From Actinomycetes bacterium (GTDB taxonomy: Bacteria > Actinomycetota > Acidimicrobiia > Acidimicrobiales > Palsa-688), in assembly GCA_021828475.1 (NCBI GenBank), contig JAJZIY010000021.1:1-46958 (forward strand): 46,958 nucleotides of DNA, given 5' to 3'. Below the pieces are notes generated by a model that was not told the origin of the DNA, ran no database searches, and worked only from the letters and a program-made list of their open reading frames with translations. Within the stretch, counting starts at the first letter, position 1, and each line of letters starts with the position of its first letter. This document shows, one piece after another, positions 1 through 7,179 of this stretch. Position numbers and translations under genes: made by a program.

Positions 1-330
1 CTCGAAGAGGACCAGCACGTCGCCGGGGTCGGCCTGCACCGCCGAGCCTCCCTGGCTGAACTGTGCCCCGAGGCGGTAGCCGGGAACGTCGCAGGTGAAG
101 CCGTCACCGTTGAGCCGGCCGTCTGCCGGCACGTGCAGGGCGACGCCGGGCGAGCCGACGGCGCTCACCCCGGGCCCGGGCGGGCTGCCCACTGCGAAGG
201 AGGCGGCCGGCGGCCAGAGCCCGAGCGCAGCCAGCGCCATGCCGGCCCCCAGAGCGCTACGACCCCTGCGCCTGGCGCGGGAACGCTTCGACGGTGCTGT
301 TACGTCCGGGCCACCTGGTGACCGGACCAT
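1..330 (-). CDS. Secreted protein, N-terminal part only (cut by window edge)
   Basis: The frame is open from an ATG at 330 down to base 1, so only the first 110 residues are visible. A basic stretch near residues 14-24 (SRARRRGRS) precedes a hydrophobic run ending in Ala-rich sequence near residue 46, as in a signal peptide, possibly of Tat type because of the arginine cluster. The visible mature part is Gly/Pro/Val-rich and contains one Cys. It is divergent from the small operon that starts at 367, leaving only 36 bases between them. I do not recognise the family. An internal ATG at 240 is possible but would lose the basic n-region. Confidence 0.55.
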   Translation of the reverse strand, partial: MVRSPGGPDVTAPSKRSRARRRGRSALGAGMALAALGLWPPAASFAVGSPPGPGVSAVGSPGVALHVPADGRLNGDGFTCDVPGYRLGAQFSQGGSAVQADPGDVLVLFE

Positions 331-366
331 AAGTGATGACGAAGCCTCCCCAGACAAGGAGAACCG

Positions 367-696
367 GTGCACTCGTACCCCCTGGTCGCTTTGATCTCTG
401 CGCGCGCCGGCACACTCGGCCTATTGGCCTGGGACGCCGCAGCGGTGATGATAATGCTCCTGGCATTGGCGCGCTTATTACGTTCAGCGCGCGAACTGTT
501 CGCCTACGGCATGGCCTCGAAATGTGCTTGGGCCATTGCCTGTATTTGGTTCACCTGGCACTGGGACGCCGCTCTGGTGCCGACCGGTGCCCTGGTGGTG
601 CTCTGGCACCTGAGCCAGCTGGTGCGCCGCAGCCGGGCGGCGGGCCGCGCCGGCGTGCCGATGGCGACCGGCCGAGCGCCGGGGAGCTCCAGGTGA
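367..696 (+). CDS. Small membrane protein, 109 aa
   Basis: It starts at GTG 367, five bases after a clear AAGGAG (356-361). Two hydrophobic segments are visible, about residues 5-38 and 55-82, followed by a basic tail (LVRRSRAAGR), suggesting a two-pass inner-membrane protein with a cytoplasmic C-terminus. Its stop overlaps the GTG start of the next gene, so it is the first of three coupled small genes ending with an excisionase-like protein. Small membrane proteins of this kind are common in actinobacterial integrative elements and prophages, which fits the integrase at 1831-2946. No family is recognised and the function is unknown. Confidence 0.6.
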   Translation: MHSYPLVALISARAGTLGLLAWDAAAVMIMLLALARLLRSARELFAYGMASKCAWAIACIWFTWHWDAALVPTGALVVLWHLSQLVRRSRAAGRAGVPMATGRAPGSSR

Positions 697-905
697 ACGG
701 GACGGGAGCCGTCCTGGTGGTGGGCGGGAGCGACGGCGTCGCTGCGGTGCTCGAGGCCCTCGGGCTGCGGCCGGTATGGGACGACGGGGCAGTGGCGCTC
801 TGGGCAGCCCCCGGGACGGGAGAGATAAGGCTGGAGGCTGTCGGGCAGCTCTCGCTGCTAACGGGTACCTCATCCGGTGGGGGCACGGAGGAAGGCCGTG
901 AATAG
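693..905 (+). CDS. Unknown 70-aa protein in a coupled small operon
   Basis: GTG 693 overlaps the TGA of the upstream gene (GTGA), with GGAG at 682-685 as ribosome-binding site. The protein begins with a beta-alpha-like Gly-rich segment (VLVVGGSDGVAAVLEALG) and ends in a Gly/Glu-rich tail. The downstream excisionase-like gene starts inside its last codons. The two overlaps argue that this short frame is really translated. No family assignment is possible from sequence alone. Confidence 0.5.
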   Translation: MNGTGAVLVVGGSDGVAAVLEALGLRPVWDDGAVALWAAPGTGEIRLEAVGQLSLLTGTSSGGGTEEGRE

Positions 906-1128
906 GTCCGGGCCCGTCCAGGCGACCCATGCCGGCCCGTCGGGGGCCCTGCTCGACTACGAGGCGGCGGCAGCCTACCTCTGCACCACGCCACGCCAGT
1001 TGCGCGAGCTGTGGGCACGGCGACGGATAACGGCCGTCAAGGTGGGGCGCTCGGTCCGCTTCGCGCCGGCCGACCTGGACGCCTTCGTGGCGGCGAACAG
1101 GGTGCCGGCGGTCGTGCCGCGTCGGTGA
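898..1128 (+). CDS. Excisionase-like helix-turn-helix protein, 76 aa
   Basis: The fold is of the HTH_17/MerR-like excisionase type. Residues from about 17 read LLDYEAAAAYLCTTPRQLRE, the first two helices, followed by WARRRITAVKVGRSVRFAPADLDAFV, the wing and third helix. The N-terminal extension is short. The start is GTG 898, with GGAGGA at 887-892; it overlaps the end of the previous gene. Such proteins bind att-site arm DNA and set the direction of tyrosine recombinases, or act as small repressors. The tyrosine recombinase at 1831-2946 lies on the opposite strand 700 bases away, so a Xis role for the same element is the natural inference. Confidence 0.75.
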   Translation: MNRSGPVQATHAGPSGALLDYEAAAAYLCTTPRQLRELWARRRITAVKVGRSVRFAPADLDAFVAANRVPAVVPRR

Positions 1129-1200
1129 CTCCAGCCTGAGGCGTCGCTGAGAGCGTCAGGTCAATACCGCGGTCCGCGAAGGCGTCCTTACGTCGCCGGC

Positions 1201-1224
1201 GCAGTCGCAGTCGCAGTCGCAGTC
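1201..1224. repeat. Short GCAGTC tandem repeat
   Basis: Four perfect 6-base units (GCAGTC) stand in the 236-base gap between the excisionase-like gene and the convergent hypothetical gene. The gap also holds a short open frame running over the repeat to a TAA at about 1363, with no good start or ribosome-binding site. I see no convincing gene in the gap. Confidence 0.5.
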
Positions 1225-1364
1225 ACAGACGCTTCTTCATGCGCTGACAACCGAGGTGGATGACGAGCCCCTCGTCGCTCACGCCCTGGGCGGCCCTGTT
1301 TACATCGACAACGTCACCAATCCGCCTCGTTCACCTCGTCAATCGGTGCTTCCAGGTTAAACTG

Positions 1365-1682
1365 CTAGCGCTCATAGCCGAGGACGTCGTACTGCCAGTG
1401 GTCCAGGTACGCGTCCGACTCGGTTGACTCGTTCTTTGCGGCCGACCATCCGGCCGCAGCACTCCTCATTTGGGCACTGGCGTCATCGCGCTCGGTCGGG
1501 CGTAACTCGAACCAGTCCGATAAGGCGGCCCAGATAAGGTAAAGCCGAGAGGCTACAAGGGACCCTGTTAAGTAGTTCACCGCGCAATCCATCACCTCCA
1601 ACGCGGCCTCATACGGCTCGTCTGCGGAGGCCACCGCGACGACACGATCGTCGAGCTCAGCAGGCCAATCCCTTGCTGCCAC
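1365..1682 (-). CDS. Hypothetical acidic protein, 105 aa
   Basis: GTG at 1682 opens a frame rich in Ala, Asp, Glu and Trp (five Trp residues), with no signal peptide and one moderately hydrophobic stretch in the middle (VNYLTGSLVASRLYLIWAAL). The predicted protein would be helical and soluble or weakly membrane-associated. No clear ribosome-binding site precedes the start. It lies between the excisionase-like gene and the integrase on the integrase strand, so it may be cargo of the same element. The codon choice is less GC-biased than in flanking genes, which suits acquired DNA. Confidence 0.5.
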   Translation of the reverse strand: MAARDWPAELDDRVVAVASADEPYEAALEVMDCAVNYLTGSLVASRLYLIWAALSDWFELRPTERDDASAQMRSAAAGWSAAKNESTESDAYLDHWQYDVLGYER

Positions 1683-1830
1683 GGGAAAATGTTAGCGCTG
1701 TTCGGAGCGATCTGCCTTCATCGCGTCGCGCCCGAACTGACACGCCTTAGCCTCGATCCACCGATCGGGTCCGGCCTGAGCGGGTTCTGAGGGGCTGACC
1801 ATCCGCGAAACGTCCCTATACGGGCGCCCG

Positions 1831-2946
1831 TCATGACGGGACAGGGTCGCCCGTGTTAGAGGGCGCGCAGATCAACTCGTTCATGGCGTCGGCGATCAAA
1901 TGGTCTCGCTGGCGGCTGGCGTGTTGGTAGATGAGGGCGGCACGTGGGCTGGCGTGCCCCGCACGGGCCATCAGGTCGGCGACCGTGGCGCCTGAAGCCG
2001 CCGCGATCGTCATCGCAGCATGGCGAAGGTCGTGGAAGCGGAAAGACAGCCCGGTCATCTTCAGGGCCGGCTGCCACACCCGCTTTCTGAAGTTCTGCCG
2101 GCGCAGGTGGCCCCCCTCGGGGGCGGGGAAGACCAACGCGTCACCCTCGGGGCCGATGTTCGCCAGGTGCTCCTCTATCAGAGGTGCGATGGCCGATGGG
2201 ATGGCGACCGTGCGACGCCCGGCCTCCGTCTTGGGTGGGCCGACGAAGGGCTCGCCGCCGGCAAGTTCGGTTACCGTCTCGGTGACCCGTACCTCCCGGT
2301 GCCCGAGGTCGACGCGGTCGCGCCGTAGTGCCGCCAGCTCCCCGAAGCGCAGCCCGCACGCCCCGGCCAACCAGACCATCGCCCGGTACCGGGGGTCGAC
2401 AGCCTCCGCGAGCCTCCGGAGATCGTCGGCCGTGGGGATCGCTTCGTCCCTGCGGGCCTCCTGGGACGCACCCTTGATAACTGCAGGCGACTTGGCCAGG
2501 AAGCCTTCATCGACTGCTGCGCCGAGCACCTGGCGAAGGAGCCGGAAGCACTTCGGCGCCGTGCCCGGGACCGTCGCCACGAGCTTTCGGTGCCAGTCGA
2601 CGACGTCCTTGGTCGTCACCGCGCTCACGTACAGGGGCCCGAAGGTGGGCAGCACATGCCGGCGCAGGAGGAAGCTGTACAGCTCCTCGGTGCGGGGCCG
2701 CAGGTGGGCTTGGCGCGCCAGCCAGCTTGCCGAGTAGTCGGCGAAGGTGATCTTGGCGGTCGGCCGCTCGGTCCAACTGCCCCGGACGATGTCAGCCTGC
2801 TGGGTCGACAGCCAGGCCTGCGCATCGGTCTTGGTCCCGAAGGTCTCCGGAGCGACGTGGCGCCGCCCCTCGTGCCAGTAGGAGGCCTGCCAACGGCCGG
2901 ACGGCAGCTTGCGGAGGTTGCCAAACGCCCGTCGTCCCACGCGCAC
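1831..2946 (-). CDS. Tyrosine recombinase (phage-type integrase)
   Basis: Integrase of an integrative element, about 371 aa. An N-terminal AP2-like arm-binding part (FGNLRKLPSGRWQASYWHEG) is followed by a SAM-like core-binding domain (about residues 60-150) and the catalytic domain. Catalytic residues visible are the Arg in CGLRFGELAALRRD (near 200), HxxR in FHDLRHA (near 304), the GHAS box and the Tyr in LIYQHAS (near 339). The frame stays open upstream through the tRNA-Ala gene, but that part reads as the familiar tRNA translation artefact (WLEHLLCTQGVVGSS), so the start must lie after it; GTG 2946 or GTG 2940 are the best candidates and neither has a strong ribosome-binding site. Its 5' end faces the 3' end of the tRNA, the normal arrangement at an att site. 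Confidence 0.85.
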   Translation of the reverse strand: MRVGRRAFGNLRKLPSGRWQASYWHEGRRHVAPETFGTKTDAQAWLSTQQADIVRGSWTERPTAKITFADYSASWLARQAHLRPRTEELYSFLLRRHVLPTFGPLYVSAVTTKDVVDWHRKLVATVPGTAPKCFRLLRQVLGAAVDEGFLAKSPAVIKGASQEARRDEAIPTADDLRRLAEAVDPRYRAMVWLAGACGLRFGELAALRRDRVDLGHREVRVTETVTELAGGEPFVGPPKTEAGRRTVAIPSAIAPLIEEHLANIGPEGDALVFPAPEGGHLRRQNFRKRVWQPALKMTGLSFRFHDLRHAAMTIAAASGATVADLMARAGHASPRAALIYQHASRQRDHLIADAMNELICAPSNTGDPVPS

Positions 2947-3041
2947 ATGGTAGCGGCAGATCGCGCACGTATCGCGCACGGCGGTGCCACGGTGAGGTTG
3001 GAGCTTTTGGTCACACCGCCGCTGACCAGGACTTTTGACGG

Positions 3042-3114
3042 TGGAGACGATGGGACTCGAACCCACGACCCCCTGCGTGCAAAGCAGGTGCTCTAGCCAC
3101 TGAGCTACGTCCCC
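3042..3114 (-). tRNA. tRNA-Ala (anticodon TGC)
   Basis: On the minus strand the cloverleaf is complete: acceptor stem GGGGACG paired with CGTCTCC, D-arm with AGCTCAGTGGCTAGAGC, anticodon loop TTTGCAC giving TGC, T-arm GGTTCGAGTCC, and discriminator A at 3042. The 3' CCA is not fully encoded (the next bases are CCG). The gene is the probable attachment site of the integrase that starts about 100 bases away; the T-arm and anticodon arm are the usual crossover places for such enzymes. Confidence 0.96.
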
Positions 3115-3290
3115 GAGGCCTTTCCGGGGCACGGCTCAGCCGCCCCCGGCCGGCACCAAGACGCCCGGCACAACCATACCGGCCCGCTCGGCACCAACCC
3201 GAGAGTCTACCCGACCCGCCGGCCGGCCCCTGGCTCCTGCATGGACCAGCACAGCGGACGTAGGGCTCGCCTGGGCCTACGATGACCCCT

Positions 3291-3512
3291 ATGCCCGTCT
3301 ACGAGTACGTCTGCGCCGTCTGCGGCGCCTCGTTCGAAGCCCGTCGCTCGATGTCGGCCAGCGACACCGAGGTCTCCTGCCCCCAGGGCCACGTCGACGT
3401 CCGGCGCAAGCTGTCGATGTTCACGTCGGTAGGCGCGTCAGCGGTCCCGATGAGCGGCGGCGGAGGCGGCGGCGGCGGCTGCTGTGGCGGGGCCTGCGGC
3501 TGCGGCCACTGA
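3291..3512 (+). CDS. FmdB-family zinc-ribbon protein
   Basis: A 73-aa protein starting at ATG 3291 (MPVYEYVCAVCG), the usual start of FmdB/putative regulatory zinc-ribbon proteins. An in-frame ATG at 3282 is less likely. One CxxC pair near residues 8-11 and a further Cys in the SCPQGH segment form the zinc site. The C-terminus has a run of eight Gly and a Cys-rich tail (CCGGACGCGH), typical of actinobacterial members. No ribosome-binding site is seen, while TACGAT at 3278-3283 is placed to give a leaderless transcript. The function is unknown; a role in zinc binding or regulation is inferred from the family name only. Confidence 0.85.
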   Translation: MPVYEYVCAVCGASFEARRSMSASDTEVSCPQGHVDVRRKLSMFTSVGASAVPMSGGGGGGGGCCGGACGCGH

Positions 3513-3642
3513 AGGCGAGCGGGCAGCAGGCGGCCGCACCCGCCCACTCCTCCCGAAGCACCTCGCGGCAGCGAGGCGGGGCCTCACCGGTCCCTTCTCG
3601 CGCGTCGAGCGCGCCTACCCACGCCCTGGTATCCTGCCCGAC

Positions 3643-3668
3643 TGAACCGGTTCACCACAACCGGTTCA
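3643..3668. promoter_or_regulatory. Twin palindromic operator upstream of cellobiose phosphorylase
   Basis: A perfect 12-base palindrome TGAACCGGTTCA (3643-3654) is followed by a second copy of its core, AACCGGTTCA (3659-3668), 14 bases apart start to start. A possible -10 box TATCCT lies just upstream at 3630-3635, so a bound repressor would block transcription. Even-length palindromes with a central CCGG/CG step are typical of LacI-family operators, and GH94 genes are often under LacI-type control. No repressor gene is in the window. Confidence 0.55.
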
Positions 3669-3724
3669 GTAAGCGGCCCCTCCTGTTGCGGGGCTGCGGG
3701 GATGGGGCTGAGGGAGGACGAACA

Positions 3725-6199
3725 GTGCGTTACGGCTACTTCGACGACGAAAGGCGCGAATACGTCATCACGGGCCCCGCCACGCCGCTGCCGTGGGTCA
3801 ACTACCTCGGCACGGAGTCCTACTTCGGGATCATCTCGAACACGGCCGGGGGCTACTCCTTCTACGGGGACGCCCGCCTGCGCAGGCTCACCCGTTACCG
3901 CTACAACAACGCTCCCTTCGACATTGGTGGCCGCTACCTCTACCTGCGTGACGACGCCAGCGGCGAGTACTGGTCACCGTCCTGGCAGCCCGTGCAGAGG
4001 GACCTCGATGCCTACGAGTGCAGGCACGGGCTCTCCTACACCTCGATCAGCTCCACCTACCAGGGGATCTCGGCGGGAACGCTCTACTTCGTCCCCTTGG
4101 GGCAGAACCTCGAAGTGTGGCGTGTACGGGTGGCCAACACCCGCAGCGAACACGCCCGTTTGTCCCTTTTTTCCTCGGTGGAGTTCTGCCTGTGGGACGC
4201 CCAGGACGACGCCACCAACTTCCAGCGCAACTTCTCCACGGGCCAGGTCGAGGTCGACGGCAACGTCATCTACCACAAGACCGAGTACCGCGAGCGGCGT
4301 GACCACTTCGCATACTTCGCCTGCTCCGAGCGGATCGAAGGTTTCGACACCCAGCGCGAGGCGTTCCTGGGGGCCTACCGGGGCTTCGACCGCCCCGTGG
4401 TCGTGGAGACGGGCCGGGCCACCGGGTCCGTGGCCAACGGCTGGTCGCCCCACGGCTCCCACCACGTGCAGCTCCAACTGGCACCGGGCGAGGAGCGCGA
4501 GGTGGTGTTCCTGCTCGGCTACTGGGAGAACCCGGCCGACGAAAAGTTCGACCCGCCCGGCAGCCAGGTGCTCAACAAGCGCCTCGTCAAGCCCGTCATA
4601 GAGCACTGGCTGCAGCCGGCCAACGTGGAAGCCGGCCTGGCGGACCTCCGCCGCTACTGGGACGGCCTGCTCGGCACCCTCCAGGTGTCCACCCCCGACA
4701 CCGACACCGACCGGATGGTCAACATCTGGAACGCCTACCAGTGCCTGGTCACCTTCAACATGAGCCGCTCGGCGTCGTTCTACGAGTCCGGGATCGGGCG
4801 GGGCATGGGTTTCCGGGACTCCAACCAGGACCTGCTCGGTTTCGTGCACATGGTGCCCGAGCGTGCCCGCCAGCGCATCGTCGACATCGCCTCGACGCAG
4901 CTGCCGAGCGGCGGTGCTTACCACCAGTACCAGCCGCTCACCAAGCGCGGCAACAACGACATCGGCTCCGGCTTCAACGACGACCCGCTGTGGCTCGTGC
5001 TGGGGGTTGCCGCCTACCTCAAGGAGACCGGCGACACATCCCTGCTCAACGAGCTCGTGCCCTACGACAATGCTCCCGGCAGCGAAGCTCCCCTCTACGA
5101 CCACCTGCGGCGCAGCGTGGCTTACACCCTCGACCGGCTGGGCCCCCACGGCCTGCCCCTCATCGGCCGGGCCGACTGGAACGACTGCCTCAACCTCAAC
5201 TGCTTCTCGACCACGCCAGGCGAGAGCTTCCAGGTGACGCAGAACCGTTCTGGCGGCGCCGCCGAGTCGGTCTTCATAGGCGGCCTGTTCGCCCTGGCGG
5301 CCCAGGAGATGGCCGACATCGTCGAGGAGCTGGGTGGCGGCTGGGCCCGCCTGGGCGAGGCGGACGAGTACCGCAAGGAGGCCGAGTCGATGCGCGCCAC
5401 CCTGGCCGAGCACGGCTGGGACGGTGCCTGGTGGCGCAGGGCGTACGACTACTTCGGCCACCCGGTCGGCTCCTCGGGCAACGCCGAGGGCCAGATCTTC
5501 ATCGAACCTCAGGGCATGTGCGTCCTGGGCGGCGCTGGTGTGGCCGACGGCAGCGCCCGCAAGGCTCTTGACAGCGTCCGCGAGCGCCTGGCCACGCCAC
5601 ACGGCATCGTGCTCCAGCAGCCCGCGTACAGCCGGTACTACCCCGAGCTGGGTGAGATCTCTTCTTACCCTCCCGGCTACAAGGAGAACGCCGGGGTCTT
5701 CTGCCACACCAACCCCTGGGTCATGATCGCCGAGGCCATCCTCGGCGACGGCGACGCAGCATTCGGCTATTACAAGCGGATCAACCCGTCGGCGCGCGAG
5801 GAGATGAGCGACCTCCACCGCTGTGAGCCCTACGTCTATGCCCAGATGATCGCCGGCCGGGACGCGCCCACCTACGGCGAGGCCAAGAACTCGTGGCTGA
5901 CGGGCACGGCTGCGTGGAACTTCGTCGCCGTGAGCCAGTGGATCCTCGGCATCCGGCCCGAGCACCGCGGCCTGCGCGTCGACCCGGTCGTCCCCGCCGG
6001 CTGGGCGGGCTTCACGTGCCAGCGCCGGCTGCGTGGTGCAACCTACCGGGTGACGGTGGAGAACCCCGCCGGCGCCGCCGGCCGGGTGACAGCACTGGAG
6101 GTCGACGGCCGGCGGGTGGAGGGCAACCTGGTGCCGCTAGCGGGTACCGGAGCGATCGTGGAGGTGCGGGCCGTGCTCGGGGCGGCCGCCGGGGCCTGA
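3725..6199 (+). CDS. Cellobiose phosphorylase (GH94)
   Basis: Cytoplasmic phosphorolysis of cellobiose to glucose 1-phosphate and glucose. The 824-aa length matches the family (about 810-825). Features seen: N-terminal glycoside-phosphorylase domain (YFDDERREYVITGP, LGTESYFGIISNTAGGYSFY), the segment GRGMGFRDSNQDLLGF, then HQYQPLTKRGNNDIGSGFND, and GRADWNDCLNLNCFS. Asp487 in WND corresponds by position to the catalytic acid of characterised cellobiose phosphorylases (near residue 490). The start is GTG 3725, preceded by GGGAGGA; an upstream start at 3686 lacks a ribosome-binding site. A related beta-glucoside or cellodextrin phosphorylase cannot be fully excluded, but the CLNLNCFS context favours cellobiose. 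It is monocistronic, ended by a hairpin terminator, and probably repressed through the twin operator upstream. No transporter is adjacent. Confidence 0.85.
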   Translation: MRYGYFDDERREYVITGPATPLPWVNYLGTESYFGIISNTAGGYSFYGDARLRRLTRYRYNNAPFDIGGRYLYLRDDASGEYWSPSWQPVQRDLDAYECRHGLSYTSISSTYQGISAGTLYFVPLGQNLEVWRVRVANTRSEHARLSLFSSVEFCLWDAQDDATNFQRNFSTGQVEVDGNVIYHKTEYRERRDHFAYFACSERIEGFDTQREAFLGAYRGFDRPVVVETGRATGSVANGWSPHGSHHVQLQLAPGEEREVVFLLGYWENPADEKFDPPGSQVLNKRLVKPVIEHWLQPANVEAGLADLRRYWDGLLGTLQVSTPDTDTDRMVNIWNAYQCLVTFNMSRSASFYESGIGRGMGFRDSNQDLLGFVHMVPERARQRIVDIASTQLPSGGAYHQYQPLTKRGNNDIGSGFNDDPLWLVLGVAAYLKETGDTSLLNELVPYDNAPGSEAPLYDHLRRSVAYTLDRLGPHGLPLIGRADWNDCLNLNCFSTTPGESFQVTQNRSGGAAESVFIGGLFALAAQEMADIVEELGGGWARLGEADEYRKEAESMRATLAEHGWDGAWWRRAYDYFGHPVGSSGNAEGQIFIEPQGMCVLGGAGVADGSARKALDSVRERLATPHGIVLQQPAYSRYYPELGEISSYPPGYKENAGVFCHTNPWVMIAEAILGDGDAAFGYYKRINPSAREEMSDLHRCEPYVYAQMIAGRDAPTYGEAKNSWLTGTAAWNFVAVSQWILGIRPEHRGLRVDPVVPAGWAGFTCQRRLRGATYRVTVENPAGAAGRVTALEVDGRRVEGNLVPLAGTGAIVEVRAVLGAAAGA

Positions 6200-6203
6200 C
6201 CCG

Positions 6204-6232
6204 GCCCTGCCACCGGCCCGGCCAGGGCTTTT
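6204..6232 (+). terminator. Rho-independent terminator after cellobiose phosphorylase
   Basis: GCCCTG (6204-6209) pairs with CAGGGC (6223-6228), extended by a GG/CC pair with a bulge, followed by TTTT at 6229-6232. Confidence 0.6.
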
Positions 6233-6351
6233 GCCTTAGGTCTGCCGAACCCCGGGCGACGAACGCCACCAGCGACCGTCGTGCCCTCTTCTGACGCGCG
6301 GGATTAGCGTAGACGACCGATGCTTTCCACAGATACCACCCATACACGCGC

Positions 6352-7179
6352 ATGACGGCCACAGCCGCCCCCAGCGAAGAGCGGTACCGGTCGGGCCCAC
6401 GGGCTGCGATCAGCGCCAAGACGCTGCGCAAGGACCGATGGTGGGCCGAGCCCACCATCACGGCCGCTGTACTGGTCAGCTTCATCGCCTACTCGACGTG
6501 GGCTGCCTTCCAGAACGCGAACTACTACGTACGGCCTTACCTGTCGCCCTTCTACTCGCCCTGCATCGCCACCGTGTGCCTTCACGCCCGGGCCGGCTCG
6601 CACATCTACCATGCACCCGACGTCGGGATCGTCGGGCCCTGGTGGGTGATCTCGCCGGCCATCATCGTGCTGGTGGTGCCGCTCGGGTTCCGGATGACCT
6701 GCTACTACTACCGCAAGGCCTACTACCGCTCGATCTGGCGGTCGCCGTCGGCGTGCGCCGTAGCGGAGCCCCACAAGCGCTACCGGGGCGAGAGCCGCTT
6801 CCCGCTCATCGTCCAGAACGTCCACCGCTACTTCTTCTACCTGGGCCTTCTCCTCAACTGCATCCTGACGTGGGACGCCATCGAGTCCTACCACTTCGCC
6901 TCGGGCTGGGGCATGGGGTTCGGGTCCCTGATGCTCACCCTCAACGCCCTGTTCCTGTGGGCCTACTCCCTCACGTGCCATTCCTGCCGCCACATCGTGG
7001 GCGGACGGTTGAAGCACTTCTCCCGCCACCCCATCCGCTTCAAGTTGTGGGGCTACATCAGCAAGGGCAACGCCAGGCACATGCAGGTCGCCTGGGTCAG
7101 CCTCGTCTTCGTCGCCCTCACCGACTTGTACGTCCGCCTGGTCGCCAGCGGCTGGGTGCACGACCCGAGGTTCTTCTAG
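6352..7179 (+). CDS. Succinate dehydrogenase membrane anchor (Sdh1-type, single fused subunit)
   Basis: Membrane subunit of a succinate:menaquinone oxidoreductase, 275 aa, about five transmembrane helices (near residues 38-58, 98-116, 159-180, 192-210, 240-262). Size, gene order anchor-SdhA-SdhB and the single anchor gene match the mycobacterial Sdh1 operon. The motif TCHSCRH (Cys209, His210, Cys212, His214) and the loop SPCIATVCLHARAGSHIYH offer Cys and His residues; in mycobacterial Sdh1 a membrane-embedded Rieske-type iron-sulfur cluster has been reported, and these residues are possible ligands by inference. ATG 6352 has no ribosome-binding site but lies six bases after CATACA, so the transcript may be leaderless. 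SdhA begins directly after its stop codon. Confidence 0.85.
   Translation: MTATAAPSEERYRSGPRAAISAKTLRKDRWWAEPTITAAVLVSFIAYSTWAAFQNANYYVRPYLSPFYSPCIATVCLHARAGSHIYHAPDVGIVGPWWVISPAIIVLVVPLGFRMTCYYYRKAYYRSIWRSPSACAVAEPHKRYRGESRFPLIVQNVHRYFFYLGLLLNCILTWDAIESYHFASGWGMGFGSLMLTLNALFLWAYSLTCHSCRHIVGGRLKHFSRHPIRFKLWGYISKGNARHMQVAWVSLVFVALTDLYVRLVASGWVHDPRFF

Noticed and set aside
2947..3132. N-terminal extension of the integrase
   Set aside because: It is translation of the tRNA-Ala gene and its flank.
3974..5965. Long minus-strand open frame opposite cellobiose phosphorylase
   Set aside because: Shadow of the GH94 gene; composition is Val/Gly/Arg-rich and no motif is seen.
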